From an uncultured Clostridia bacterium (GTDB taxonomy: Bacteria > Bacillota > Clostridia > Oscillospirales > Acutalibacteraceae), in contig CALEJF010000025.1 of NCBI GenBank assembly GCA_937898625.1, forward strand, positions 1 through 51,315: a DNA stretch of 51,315 bases, written 5' to 3'. Below the pieces are notes generated by a model. It did no database searches, was not told the DNA's origin, and worked only from the letters and a program-made list of their open reading frames with translations. Positions 1-8,480 of this stretch are shown piece by piece. The position numbers were made by a program, and so were the translations under genes. Position 1 is the stretch's first letter. The number at the start of each line of letters is the position of its first letter.

Positions 1-88
1 CCCTCTTGCAACGCTTTTTATGTATTATTAAGTTGATAGCCTAGAAAATCTATCTTACCTATCATTAAATTACCTATAATCATTATTC
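1..88. other. Left-edge intergenic stretch with half a hairpin
   Basis: No gene is visible here. Bases 7-17 carry the arm GCAACGCTTTTT. The same arm closes hairpins at 17971-18017 and 45951-45988, so this is probably one half of a terminator cut by the window edge. On the minus strand it would lie downstream of the reductase gene that ends at 89. The partner arm is outside the window, so this cannot be confirmed. Confidence 0.35.
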
Positions 89-808
89 TTATGAATTATT
101 ACTTCTCTTATAATTCATAACAAGATTTCCGTTAATAGTTTCAGCTTTGGTCAGCTCAAAATTCTTGATTGTGCTATCCATAAATAACGGCTTGTCATCC
201 TTATTGGCTACGATTGGTGCTACAACAAGACTTAATTCATCAATAGCATCTGCTCGTTGAAATGAGCCATTTATGATGCTTCCACCCTCTAAAAGAAGAG
301 TTTCACAACCTATGATGTTTTTGAGTTTGAACAGTGCAAAATCTACATCAATTTCGTCTTCGCCTGCCACAATGAATGGTATTTCCATTTCCATAAGATA
401 TGTAAGATATCGGTCATCGGCTTGCTCGGTAAGAACTTCAATAATCTGTGCTCCGTCGTAACCCGGGTCACCATCAGGGTCGATGATTTTATTTGATTTC
501 CAACCTAATTTCCCTTTCGGGTCGAACGCAACGGCATAGAATCCACTCATATCATCCAGCATAAAATCCATTTTATGACCTAACGGAAATTCTGCAGGCT
601 CATATTTCGACAAATCAGGGTAATATCCGCCTGTAAAACTGCCTTCCATAGTAACACGACCGCAGATAAAACCGTTACATTTAAGTTTTCGATTAATATC
701 ATAGTAGATTTCTGTTGCACCCTTACATTCGGGTTTGAATAAGAATTCTCCCGTAACTTTTCCATCAAGAGATGTTACCATATGACAAATAATATATGGT
801 CTGTTCAT
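89..808 (-). CDS. RibD C-terminal/dihydrofolate-reductase-like NADPH reductase
   Basis: The 239-aa protein opens with RPYIICHMVTSLDGKV, the first strand and SLDGK turn of the RibD_C/DHFR fold. It carries LLLEGGSIINGSF at about residue 170, the glycine-rich NADPH-binding turn of that family. The family reduces pteridine- or pyrimidine-like rings with NADPH. Stand-alone copies without the deaminase half of RibD are common in Firmicutes, and their substrates are mostly unknown. No riboflavin gene lies nearby, so a role in riboflavin synthesis is unlikely. It is the last gene of a minus-strand run, 24 bp after the GH32 gene, and may share its transcript. It has no signal peptide and should be cytosolic. 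Confidence 0.8.
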   Translation of the reverse strand: MNRPYIICHMVTSLDGKVTGEFLFKPECKGATEIYYDINRKLKCNGFICGRVTMEGSFTGGYYPDLSKYEPAEFPLGHKMDFMLDDMSGFYAVAFDPKGKLGWKSNKIIDPDGDPGYDGAQIIEVLTEQADDRYLTYLMEMEIPFIVAGEDEIDVDFALFKLKNIIGCETLLLEGGSIINGSFQRADAIDELSLVVAPIVANKDDKPLFMDSTIKNFELTKAETINGNLVMNYKRSNNS

Positions 809-832
809 ATTATCACCTTTACTCTGTAAGTC

Positions 833-1915
833 TTATAACAAGACTGAATAGATTTCTTCGCCACCGTTGACAAATACTTCTAAAATATATCCGTCACGAA
901 TGATTTTAAGGTCTTTGATTTCGCCCTCATAAACAACAATCTTACGATGTGTTCGCTTGATTTTAAATCCGTTTTTCTTGCGAATAACTGCTGAATCGCT
1001 GTCGGTGAGTAAATGTTGTACTTCTTCTATGGGATAACCATAGATTTTGCCGTCAACAAGTTTGATTTCACGAGGGACTGACATACAACCTATATCTTTT
1101 TTCTTATAGCCCGCATATTTCCAACCGGGTAGCCAAGAGATAAGAATCGTTCTACCCTTTTGGTCAAGAAAAACTTGTCCTGCGTATTGGTCAGGTCCTT
1201 TATCCACTTCGCCTGTGTATTCGGGTGTGAATTTTCCGTCTTCAAAGGTGCCATACATCACCGAAAACTGATGACTGTCCTCCTTACATACAGATGCTGT
1301 AAGCAGATATTTATCCCCTGATTTCATAAAAGATGGGCACTCGGCAAATTTTGAGTTTTCCCATTCACACAAAATACCTTTATATTCCCAATTAAACAGG
1401 TCTTCGCTTTCATATAAAAGAAGGTTTGCGGTTTTCTTTTCACGGTTTCCCGATGCCATTACGCAATAATACTTACCATCGGAATAACACACCGCAGGGT
1501 CACGAAAATCGGGACAACCATCAGTTGGAAATCCGCTGATTACGGGATTACCTTCATATTTTTCAAAGTTGATTCCATCAGTTGAATAAGCAACACTTAC
1601 TGACTGAACACCATCATGAATTGACGCGTAAAAGAGAAAAAGTGTATCATCTTTGACAATCGCCGTACCCGACCAACAGCCATCTTTATCGTATGGCATA
1701 TTAGGGACGAGTGCAACAGGTAATTCCTCGAAATTCAAAAAATCCTTTGTCCTTGCGTGCCCCCAATGCATACTCTCATTCCATGGCTTTTCAAAATTGG
1801 GCGAATGCTGATAAAAAATATGGTAATAGCCATTAAAATAAACTAATCCGTTGGGGTCGTTTATCCAGCCCTTTTTGGTTGCAAAATGATATTTTAGCGG
1901 TATACGATAATTCAT
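833..1915 (-). CDS. GH32 beta-fructosidase (sucrose/levan/inulin hydrolase type)
   Basis: All three GH32 landmarks are present: WINDPNG near residue 17 (Asp nucleophile), FRDPAV near residue 137 (transition-state Asp) and FAECPSF near residue 190 (general acid Glu). The family cleaves terminal beta-fructosides in sucrose, sucrose-6-phosphate, inulin or levan. No signal peptide is seen, so it probably acts on imported sugars. At 360 aa it is shorter than the usual 450-500. The five-bladed propeller seems whole, but the C-terminal beta-sandwich is reduced to a short piece ending in ILEVFVNGGEEIYSVLL, which resembles the end of the normal domain. The gene has its own upstream region with a TATAAT box near 1957-1963, so it may be transcribed separately from the fucosidase operon. 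No fructose transporter is adjacent. Confidence 0.9.
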   Translation of the reverse strand: MNYRIPLKYHFATKKGWINDPNGLVYFNGYYHIFYQHSPNFEKPWNESMHWGHARTKDFLNFEELPVALVPNMPYDKDGCWSGTAIVKDDTLFLFYASIHDGVQSVSVAYSTDGINFEKYEGNPVISGFPTDGCPDFRDPAVCYSDGKYYCVMASGNREKKTANLLLYESEDLFNWEYKGILCEWENSKFAECPSFMKSGDKYLLTASVCKEDSHQFSVMYGTFEDGKFTPEYTGEVDKGPDQYAGQVFLDQKGRTILISWLPGWKYAGYKKKDIGCMSVPREIKLVDGKIYGYPIEEVQHLLTDSDSAVIRKKNGFKIKRTHRKIVVYEGEIKDLKIIRDGYILEVFVNGGEEIYSVLL

Positions 1916-2057
1916 AAAAAACCTCTTTTAGTATAAATCCCGATTCTTCTCAAACTAATTATACTACCTACATAAGAAAAGCATTATTTAGTTTTATTAT
2001 ATAAAAGCATTTTTCTCCTTAAAATCAAATTATAGGATTACCTCTTTTTAAGGAAAA

Positions 2058-3413
2058 TCAACAGTCATCTTCTTTTTCATAATATCTTTCTACCAACTCA
2101 TCAGTATCATTAAGATTGATTCTCTTTGATGCTATATAAGTTTTAAGTGTCTTGCCATCACCGATTTTTTTATCAGGACTAAATTTGCCATAACCACAGA
2201 TAACGAATGTATCATCCGCTAACACTACATTACCGCAATATCCTGTATCAGAACCTGCATAGTATTCAGGTTTGTTTTGGTTTTCAAGGTAAATGTGCGC
2301 TATTTTTAGTCTGTAATCGCCCTCTGTACCATTTTTCAAGTCTTCGTATGTACCAACCCAAGCAATAAGACCTGCACTCATCCAACCTCGTTTTCTATCA
2401 ATTCCCTTTGCAAAGAATTGAGCTTTTTCCCCTCTTTCAATAGAACGGAAAGTAATAAGTAGTCTGCCGTCAGATGTGTACTCTGCCTTGTGCCTTTCGC
2501 CGTTTAATGCTGCAGGTGCTTCTTTTGGTTCAGTCCAAGTTTTGCCCTCATCGATTGAAAAAGCAACCATTGAGTTTACTTTCTTCGATTGACTTCTTGC
2601 AATAAGGCAAAGTTCATCTCCACGACCGTTTTCTGAACGAATAACCTCTATCTCACACATCTGCGTACTTTTTTCTATATCACGATGAGGAGCAAGATAT
2701 TTTTCGGGAGTACTCCATTGCATATTTCCGCTTTCGTCAAAAGAAAGAATTGTTTTATAATTGTAGAAATCGGAATCGTGGAAGAATCCCATCCACTTGT
2801 CAACGAACTCACCATTTTCTTTAAGCCTTGTAAGGCTTGCCATTGCAACAATCGGAACTACTGAATAGTCATCCTCGTAACCAAAAAATCTTTGGAATTC
2901 CGACCATGTTTTACCTTCATCTTCAGAAACAGAACATTCAAATCCTCCCGGAGTTTTCATATTCGGCCACTTTGAATTAGCAGAAATGAGTATGAGTTTA
3001 TCAGGTGTACCCTTGGAAAATTCAAGTCGATATATAGTAGGCGTTTCAAGTGAGTTTTCCCAACTTGAAGGTGTGTTTTCAATTATACTATTCCAACTTA
3101 ATCCACCGTCTTTACTAACCCTGTTAAGAACAGCTCCTTTTCCGTGTCCTTTTGGATATACTGTCAAAATGTCTCCATTTTTTAGAAGCACACTATCAGG
3201 ATGTGCCATATAGTCATTTGTGTCATCCACAGTAGATAGTTGATAAAGGTACTCAAATTGTGTCCCTTCAAGTTCCTTTGGCATTTCACTTAAATCAAGC
3301 TGAGGTATGGTATAATCACTACCGGTAAATTTAGAAGGACCAAATTTGATTACACAGAAGGTAATAATCAAAGCAACTACTATGATAGCTGCCATAATAA
3401 CTGCATATTTCAT
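2058..3413 (-). CDS. Membrane-anchored sialidase-fold (BNR/Asp-box) protein
   Basis: Residues 1-25 form an uncleaved signal anchor (Lys then a long hydrophobic run), so the roughly 425-residue remainder should sit outside the membrane. Three Asp boxes of the form S-x-D-x-G-x-x-W (SKDGGLSW, SEDEGKTW, SIDEGKTW) identify a six-bladed sialidase/neuraminidase propeller. The first catalytic Arg of GH33, normally in an RIP motif, is not evident; the equivalent N-terminal segment reads AHPDSVLLKNGDI. A Glu (CEIEVIR), an Arg (LLITFRS) and a Tyr (DTGYCGNVVL) fit later catalytic positions. It could therefore be a variant exo-sialidase, another exo-glycosidase on this fold, or a glycan-binding protein. 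It lies 25 bp after the fucosidase gene in one operon. Compare the canonical sialidase at 46824-48320. Confidence 0.75.
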   Translation of the reverse strand: MKYAVIMAAIIVVALIITFCVIKFGPSKFTGSDYTIPQLDLSEMPKELEGTQFEYLYQLSTVDDTNDYMAHPDSVLLKNGDILTVYPKGHGKGAVLNRVSKDGGLSWNSIIENTPSSWENSLETPTIYRLEFSKGTPDKLILISANSKWPNMKTPGGFECSVSEDEGKTWSEFQRFFGYEDDYSVVPIVAMASLTRLKENGEFVDKWMGFFHDSDFYNYKTILSFDESGNMQWSTPEKYLAPHRDIEKSTQMCEIEVIRSENGRGDELCLIARSQSKKVNSMVAFSIDEGKTWTEPKEAPAALNGERHKAEYTSDGRLLITFRSIERGEKAQFFAKGIDRKRGWMSAGLIAWVGTYEDLKNGTEGDYRLKIAHIYLENQNKPEYYAGSDTGYCGNVVLADDTFVICGYGKFSPDKKIGDGKTLKTYIASKRINLNDTDELVERYYEKEDDC

Positions 3414-3438
3414 ATGTTTACCCCCCTATTTGTTATTT

Positions 3439-4914
3439 TTATCCTATTGCAATTTTAAAGCAGCTTGGTAAGTCGTTTTTAAATTCATTTTTAAGCTTTA
3501 TTGTGAGTGCTTTTTCATCTCTTGTGAAACTGATTTTTTCGTCACTACCTAAAAGTTCAATACTTTCAATAAGATAATCGTGCGGAATATGCTTTTTAAG
3601 AGTCTTGATTTTAACTGTCTTTGATGGTCGCATTTGGAATGCATAAAGGAACCCGTTCTTATATGTAAAGCGAAAATCTTTGTTAGTAAATTTCTTTTCG
3701 TCACCATCTTGGAAAAAGCCGTCTTTAGCATTGACTTTACCCTCTCCAAACTGTTTCCAGAAAGTTGTGCCGTAAATACCTTCGCCATTTATTTGAAGCC
3801 ACTCTCCCATTGTAAGCAACACCTCTGTTTCTTCGTCGGTAATTGTACCATCGGCCTTTGGACCAATATTAATAAGAAGATTACCATTTTTAGAAACAAT
3901 GTCAATGAGGTCACATATTATCTGTCTTGCACTCTTAAACTGATTGTCAGCAGTATATCCCCAAGAACACTTACCTATTGCAGTATCTGTCTGCCAATAA
4001 ACTGGAGAAATGCCCGTGAGTGCTCCACGCTCAACATCAAATGTAGCAACATTTGGCGGAAACGCCTCGTGTTTATAGTTTATAGTTACTTCCTTGCCCC
4101 ACTCTTCTGCACGATTATAGTAATATGCTGCAAGTTTTTTAAGATATGGTTTGAAACTATGGTTATGAATCCACCAATCAAAATATAATACTGATGGTTG
4201 ATATCTGTCAATTAATTCACAAGTGCGTACAAGCCAGTCCTCAAGCCACTCTTGACTTGCACCTTGTGAATATGTATCGGCAGTTGTTTTATGTATAATA
4301 TCAGGGTCAAACTCCTTTGAATAAACAGCAGGACCGTAAAAATCGCGATAATTATCGTCATTTACATCGCTGTCGCAAAGACGACCGGGATTCATAAAGA
4401 AATAATGCTCCGCACGGTGAGTTGATGCACAAAATGTAAGTCCTTGTTTTTCACATTCTGCTTTTAATTCACCAACAACATCACAACAAGGTCCCATTTT
4501 TACTGAATTCCATTTATTAAAATCTGTTTCATACATTGCAAATCCATCGTGATGCTCGGCAACAGGCATAACATATTTCATTCCCGCTTTTTTGAAAAGT
4601 GAAACCCATTCTGCTGCATTAAACTTTTCTGCCTTGAACATTGGGATAAAATCCTTATATCCGAATTTATTTTGAGGTCCCCAAGTTTTCCTGTGGTGTT
4701 CAAATTCGCGGACTGATTTATCATACATTCCCCTTGAATACCACTCATTTCCGAATGCCGGAACGGAATAAATACCCCAATGGATAAAAACACCTAATTT
4801 ATCGTGCATATACCAAGTAGGCACTTTATGTTGAGCAAGAGATTCCCAATCTGCCTTGAATTTTCCTTTTTCAATTACTTCATTAATTAGATTCAAATAT
4901 TCTTGAGTTGTCAA
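3439..4914 (-). CDS. GH29 alpha-L-fucosidase
   Basis: The 491-aa protein has the GH29 N-terminal block GVFIHWGIYSVPAFGNEWYSR (about residues 42-62), VAEHHDGFAMY near residue 118 and VLYFDWW near residue 243. The last holds the expected Asp nucleophile. The family removes alpha-linked L-fucose from N-glycans, mucin O-glycans and milk oligosaccharides with retention of configuration. Length matches bacterial GH29. No signal peptide is seen, so it probably works in the cytosol on imported oligosaccharides. It is the middle gene of an apparent operon (oxidoreductase, fucosidase, sialidase-fold protein) with gaps of 47 and 25 bp. This points to host-glycan use. The exact linkage preference cannot be told from the sequence. 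Confidence 0.93.
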   Translation of the reverse strand: MTTQEYLNLINEVIEKGKFKADWESLAQHKVPTWYMHDKLGVFIHWGIYSVPAFGNEWYSRGMYDKSVREFEHHRKTWGPQNKFGYKDFIPMFKAEKFNAAEWVSLFKKAGMKYVMPVAEHHDGFAMYETDFNKWNSVKMGPCCDVVGELKAECEKQGLTFCASTHRAEHYFFMNPGRLCDSDVNDDNYRDFYGPAVYSKEFDPDIIHKTTADTYSQGASQEWLEDWLVRTCELIDRYQPSVLYFDWWIHNHSFKPYLKKLAAYYYNRAEEWGKEVTINYKHEAFPPNVATFDVERGALTGISPVYWQTDTAIGKCSWGYTADNQFKSARQIICDLIDIVSKNGNLLINIGPKADGTITDEETEVLLTMGEWLQINGEGIYGTTFWKQFGEGKVNAKDGFFQDGDEKKFTNKDFRFTYKNGFLYAFQMRPSKTVKIKTLKKHIPHDYLIESIELLGSDEKISFTRDEKALTIKLKNEFKNDLPSCFKIAIG

Positions 4915-4961
4915 AACAAATTCTCCTTTTTACTTTTGCAGTAGATTAGTATTTATTAATC

Positions 4962-6227
4962 TTAAAGTAAAACCGTTGCGCCCCTGTTTTTTCTTGATTT
5001 TTCGGCAGCAAGAGCGATATCGTGGCTAATAACAGTTGCATCGATTGTTGTAATATCTGTTAAATCTGTTGTTTCACCGCACAAGATTTTAACAAATCCT
5101 GAAATGAGTCTGATATCACCTTCAATATGTCCACCAACATTAGGACTGAATGTGTGTACTGTTTTAGATTTGCCACCAAAAATGTTCATTTTAAGCTTTG
5201 TGCCGTAGCCAATAAGTTCGCCTTTTGTGCCTACAATATGACATTCTCTAAACATTTTATCGGAAAATCCATTCATATTAAGAACTGCAGACGCACCATT
5301 TGCAAATGTCATCGTAACGAGCTGATTATCGCACACATTGTTGTCGCACATAAAAACACATCTGCCGTAATCACCGTTTTTGATGGCATTTTTAATATCA
5401 TTTTTGCTGTTCTTTGCTTTACCGGTAAGAGTGCGTCCCATATATTTTATAAACTTTGCTTTATAGAACGGGTCAGTTATGTAAAGACTTTCAGCATCAT
5501 ATGGACAATACTTCTTCGCCTTGCAACCTCCCATACATGTATGTGTAGCACCTTCAGGAACATTTTCTTTTCTGAAAAAACTAAGTGAACCAACAGAATT
5601 TACAGTTGTGCAAGGAGAATTTATGAACCAAGCAATAAGGTCAATATCGTGACAACATTTTGCCATAATGGATGGTGTCGAAGTAAATTCATCCCTCCAG
5701 TTACCCCTTACATAACTGTGTGCGAAATGAAAATATCCAACATTCTCTGTATGATTTATTGTAACAATATCACCTATTTGACCACTTGAAATGATTTCCT
5801 TGATTTTTCTGTAATAGTTTGAATAACGAAGCACATGGCAAACAATTATAAGCACATTATTTTCGCGTGCAAGGTCGCGAAGTTCAATATATTCATCTTT
5901 CACGCCACTTATAGGTTTTTCAAGAAGAATGAGTTTATATCCTGTGAGAATAGCTTGCTTTGTAATCTCATAATGACTTGCATCTTGAGTTGCAATAATC
6001 AACGCGTCAGAAATTACACCGTGGGAGAAAAACTCTTTGGGTGAAAGAAATTGTCTTTCCTTAGGTATACCATATTGTGGCGCAAAATCATCAAGTGCCT
6101 GCTGACGAATATCACAAATGGCATGCATTTTGACTTTTGAAGAATGAAAACTCTTTAAAAAGCCCATATATTCCGTTCCCCTATTACCAAGCCCAATAAC
6201 TGATACTGTTTTTTTCATATTCTCCAC
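4962..6227 (-). CDS. Gfo/Idh/MocA-family NAD(P)-dependent sugar oxidoreductase
   Basis: The N-terminus carries a Rossmann motif (VIGLGNRGTEYMG). The family signature EKP appears as ILLEKPISG near residue 103, followed by a catalytic-type His in CCHDIDLIAW near residue 190. The C-terminal half is the alpha/beta substrate domain. Two Cys-containing stretches (GGCKAKKYCPYDA near 230 and GRCVFMCDNNVCDNQ near 290) form a possible metal-binding cluster seen in some members. These enzymes oxidise or reduce sugars or act on glycosides through a transient keto sugar. As first gene of the operon with a fucosidase and a sialidase-fold protein, a role in processing a released sugar is likely. The substrate is not predictable. 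Confidence 0.85.
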   Translation of the reverse strand: MENMKKTVSVIGLGNRGTEYMGFLKSFHSSKVKMHAICDIRQQALDDFAPQYGIPKERQFLSPKEFFSHGVISDALIIATQDASHYEITKQAILTGYKLILLEKPISGVKDEYIELRDLARENNVLIIVCHVLRYSNYYRKIKEIISSGQIGDIVTINHTENVGYFHFAHSYVRGNWRDEFTSTPSIMAKCCHDIDLIAWFINSPCTTVNSVGSLSFFRKENVPEGATHTCMGGCKAKKYCPYDAESLYITDPFYKAKFIKYMGRTLTGKAKNSKNDIKNAIKNGDYGRCVFMCDNNVCDNQLVTMTFANGASAVLNMNGFSDKMFRECHIVGTKGELIGYGTKLKMNIFGGKSKTVHTFSPNVGGHIEGDIRLISGFVKILCGETTDLTDITTIDATVISHDIALAAEKSRKNRGATVLL

Positions 6228-6255
6228 CCTTTTAATTCATAAAATGATATATTTA

Positions 6256-6283
6256 ATTATACCATCTATAAAGCAAAAAGCAA
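6256..6283 (-). promoter_or_regulatory. Promoter of the oxidoreductase-fucosidase operon
   Basis: On the minus strand TTGCTT and TATAAT are separated by 16 bp, and a TGG before the TATAAT gives an extended -10. The start codon of the oxidoreductase follows about 28 bp downstream. This is a good sigma-A match placed where a new transcript must begin, just after the terminators of the upstream tandem array. Confidence 0.6.
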
Positions 6284-6291
6284 TAAAAATC

Positions 6292-6334
6292 AAGCATTGC
6301 CTTTGAGAATCATACATACTCTTTTGCAATGCTT
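6292..6334 (-). terminator. Hairpin with 9-bp perfect arms, probable second terminator
   Basis: AAGCATTGC (6292-6300) pairs with GCAATGCTT (6326-6334) across a 25-base loop. On the minus strand it is followed by GATTTTTATTGCTTTTT. It lies downstream of the stronger terminator at 6350-6398. It may be a back-up terminator, or a relative of the AAGCGTTGC hairpins found elsewhere in the window. Confidence 0.45.
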
Positions 6335-6349
6335 TATATTAATAATCAT

Positions 6350-6398
6350 ATAAACAAAACAACACCTCCATTGGCTTAATTTCGCCATAGGAGGTGTT
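6350..6398 (-). terminator. Rho-independent terminator of the tandem-array operon
   Basis: AACACCTCC (6361-6369) pairs with GGAGGTGTT (6390-6398), with a second inner stem GGC/GCC. On the minus strand the hairpin is followed by a T-rich tail (GTTTTGTTT). It begins about 42 bp past the stop of the last array gene, which marks the 3' end of that operon. Confidence 0.8.
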
Positions 6399-6439
6399 TT
6401 GTAATACAACTAATAAGGTTTTTTTACTCTTTAAAACAA

Positions 6440-6952
6440 TCAAGCGTTTGTAGGAGCATTATAGACAACTGTAAATGTGAGTGTTCCTGTATATACACCA
6501 ACAGGTTTTCCCTCAAATGTTTCAATTGCTACTTTAACATTTGTTCCACCAACAACACCGGGTGCTGTTGTGTTTTCTGCGTTAACTTCTTTGAAATTAA
6601 CGGTATCTCCGCCTGTAACATTCAACTTCAGTTTTTCCGGTACATCTTCACCTGCTGACATTTCACCATCGTTATCTGCAACAACAGAAATATCAAGTGA
6701 TGCACCAATCAAAAGTTGTGACTCAACAGAATAAGTCATATCTTTTTCTGAAGTGTCATCCCATTGAATCTGAATGTCTGCAGGAATTGTCACTTCATAT
6801 GACCAGTCTTTGTTTTCGTCAAATTTTGTTGTAACATTAACTGTTCCTGTATTGTTTGTTGACTCATGTGTAATTGGGTCAGCCGCAAAAGCAGGAACTG
6901 TAACAGCCATCATCATTACAAGCGCCATTACAATAGCAATAATTCTTTTCAT
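6440..6952 (-). CDS. Tandem-array secreted beta-domain protein, copy 10 (last)
   Basis: This 170-aa product is the longest of the ten paralogues. It starts with the near-invariant array signal peptide (MKRIIAIVMALVMMMA, cut after AFA). The mature part shows the array motifs YEVTIPAD, IQW, YSVESQL and a closing strand GVYTGTLTFTVVY. It lacks the Trp that most copies have before the closing strand (FEGKPVGVY instead) and ends in a short tail APTNA. It most resembles copy 6: both have the W-D-D-T box and the run SQL-x-IGA followed by SVVADN. No sortase motif, transmembrane helix or mature Cys is seen, so it should be released or held non-covalently. I do not recognise the domain as a named family. 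Function is unknown. Confidence 0.85.
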   Translation of the reverse strand: MKRIIAIVMALVMMMAVTVPAFAADPITHESTNNTGTVNVTTKFDENKDWSYEVTIPADIQIQWDDTSEKDMTYSVESQLLIGASLDISVVADNDGEMSAGEDVPEKLKLNVTGGDTVNFKEVNAENTTAPGVVGGTNVKVAIETFEGKPVGVYTGTLTFTVVYNAPTNA

Positions 6953-6991
6953 AATGAACTACTCTCCTTTAATGGAGTTTTAAAATCTTAA

Positions 6992-7459
6992 TTAAACGAT
7001 TTCTGCTGTAAATGTAAGAGTATCTGAATATGTATCAACAGGAACTGTTGCCCAAGCAGCATTTGTTGTATCAATTGTAACTGTGTCTGCTTCGTCAACT
7101 ACAACTTCTGCAGAAGCTGTGTATTCTGTGTCTGTGATTGCATAAGCAAGAGTAGCTGTGCTACCATCTTTTTTAAGTAAACCTGAACCAGCAACTGTAA
7201 CTTTAACGAAATCACCTGTTGCAAGTTGGCTGTTGATTTTGTATTCAATGTCTGTCGTAGTTGCTTCCCAGAAAATTTCCTGTGTTGCAGGAATTGTAAC
7301 TGTGTACCAAACTGGGTCAGAACCATCTTCTTTTGTTGTTAATGTAGTAATAATTGTATCGCTACCTGAATTTGAACCGCCTTCAACTGCTGCGAAAGCA
7401 GGAACTGCAATAGCCATCATCATTACAAGTGCCATTACAATAGCAATAATCTTTTTCAT
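6992..7459 (-). CDS. Tandem-array secreted beta-domain protein, copy 9
   Basis: The 155-aa precursor has the common signal peptide, with cleavage expected after AVPAFA. The mature region begins with a Ser/Gly/Thr-rich linker (GGSNSGSDT). The core follows with WYTVTIPATQEIFW, YKINSQLATG, a V-T-V-A-G-S-G strand that recalls copy 2, a Trp at NAAWATVPV, and the closing strand YSDTLTFTAEIV at the extreme C-terminus. Ending exactly on a hydrophobic strand with no tail is notable, because chaperone-usher pilins and WxL domains also end on a conserved strand. That likeness is structural guesswork only. A ribosome binding site (AAGGAGATAG) precedes the ATG, and the next gene starts 39 bp on. Function is unknown. 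Confidence 0.85.
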   Translation of the reverse strand: MKKIIAIVMALVMMMAIAVPAFAAVEGGSNSGSDTIITTLTTKEDGSDPVWYTVTIPATQEIFWEATTTDIEYKINSQLATGDFVKVTVAGSGLLKKDGSTATLAYAITDTEYTASAEVVVDEADTVTIDTTNAAWATVPVDTYSDTLTFTAEIV

Positions 7460-7479
7460 AACTTCTATCTCCTTAAGTT

Positions 7480-7956
7480 TTATACCAGCTCTGCTGTGAA
7501 TGTTAATGTACCACTATATTTGTCAATTGAAGCACCATTCCAATTTGCAGTAGGAATATTCACCTTAACTGCAGATTTTTCAGGTGATGTTGCTAAAATC
7601 ACTGACTTTGTTGTGGTATATGTTGTATCACTTAATGTGTAATTAAGTGTTGCAGTTTTTGCCGCGTTTGTCATTACTCCTTGGTCAGTTGAGCGAACAG
7701 ATACTTTAATGAGTTTTCCTGTCTGTAATTGTGACCAAACAGAATACTCTACATTTGTCACCGTTTTTCCCCAAGGAATACTTACTGTTGCCGGAATTGA
7801 TACGGTGAAAGTTCCCTCACCCATATCAGCAGCACCATCAACAAGAACTGTTGTATTGCCAGCAGGAGTTCCTGAATTCAAATCAGCTGCGAAAACAGGA
7901 ACACAAACTGCAAACATCATAACAAGAGCAAGAGCCAATGAAAGTACTTTTTTCAT
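7480..7956 (-). CDS. Tandem-array secreted beta-domain protein, copy 8
   Basis: The 158-aa precursor differs from most copies in its signal peptide (MKKVLSLALALVMMFA, with a Cys before the cut site). The DNA encoding the signal is also diverged from the near-identical block shared by eight other copies. The mature part fits the pattern: TTVLVDGAAD, FTVSIPATVSIPW, YSVWSQLQTGK, a basic strand IKVSVRS, LNYTLSD, a Trp at TANWNGA and the terminal strand YSGTLTFTAELV. The TTVLVDG opening is shared only with copy 7, its upstream neighbour, so these two are probably a recent pair. No anchor motif is present. Spacing to neighbours is 20-25 bp. Function is unknown. Confidence 0.85.
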   Translation of the reverse strand: MKKVLSLALALVMMFAVCVPVFAADLNSGTPAGNTTVLVDGAADMGEGTFTVSIPATVSIPWGKTVTNVEYSVWSQLQTGKLIKVSVRSTDQGVMTNAAKTATLNYTLSDTTYTTTKSVILATSPEKSAVKVNIPTANWNGASIDKYSGTLTFTAELV

Positions 7957-7981
7957 ATCAAGCCCTCATTTTTAATCTCAA

Positions 7982-8449
7982 TTAAGCATCAACGAGTTCT
8001 GCTGAGAAAGAAATTGTTCCTTCATATGCTGCGATTGAAACTGTTGTCCAAGCATTAGCTTCAATAGCAAGATTAAATGCGTGAACTTCGTTTGTAACAA
8101 CAGGAGCATCAGAAATACCATCTGTTGCATCAGTTGCTGTGAAAGCGATTGTTTCATTGTTAGCATTTGTCAAGTCTTTTGATTTTGCAAGAGTAACCTT
8201 AACTCTTTTGTTTGTTGCAAGCTGGCTTGTGATTTCATAATCATCAGCCTTTGCTGTATCTCCCCAAGTAAGGTTAATTGCTGCAGGAATTGTAACTGAA
8301 TAAGTACCGTCGCCTTCAGTTGCTGTACCATCAACAAGAACTGTTGTGTCGCCTGACTGAGTAGCTGAATCTAATGTGCCTGCAAAAGCAGGAACTGTAA
8401 TAGCCATCATCATTACGAGTGCCATTACGATAGCAATAATCTTTTTCAT
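7982..8449 (-). CDS. Tandem-array secreted beta-domain protein, copy 7
   Basis: The 155-aa precursor has the standard array signal peptide. Its signal-coding DNA differs from that of copy 6 at one base in about 62. The mature region has TTVLVDGTAT, YSVTIPAAINLTW, YEITSQLATNKRVKV, an Ala/Thr/Asn-rich middle, a Trp at EANAWTTVSI and the closing strand YEGTISFSAELV followed by DA. The middle is the least alike among the copies, and the usual Y-T-L-S-G strand is replaced by AFTATDATDG. No Cys and no anchor are seen. The ribosome binding site lies about 8 bases before the ATG, and the stop precedes copy 8 by 25 bp. Function is unknown. Confidence 0.85.
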   Translation of the reverse strand: MKKIIAIVMALVMMMAITVPAFAGTLDSATQSGDTTVLVDGTATEGDGTYSVTIPAAINLTWGDTAKADDYEITSQLATNKRVKVTLAKSKDLTNANNETIAFTATDATDGISDAPVVTNEVHAFNLAIEANAWTTVSIAAYEGTISFSAELVDA

Positions 8450-8480
8450 GATTGTTTCTCCTCAATAACCAGGATTTAAA

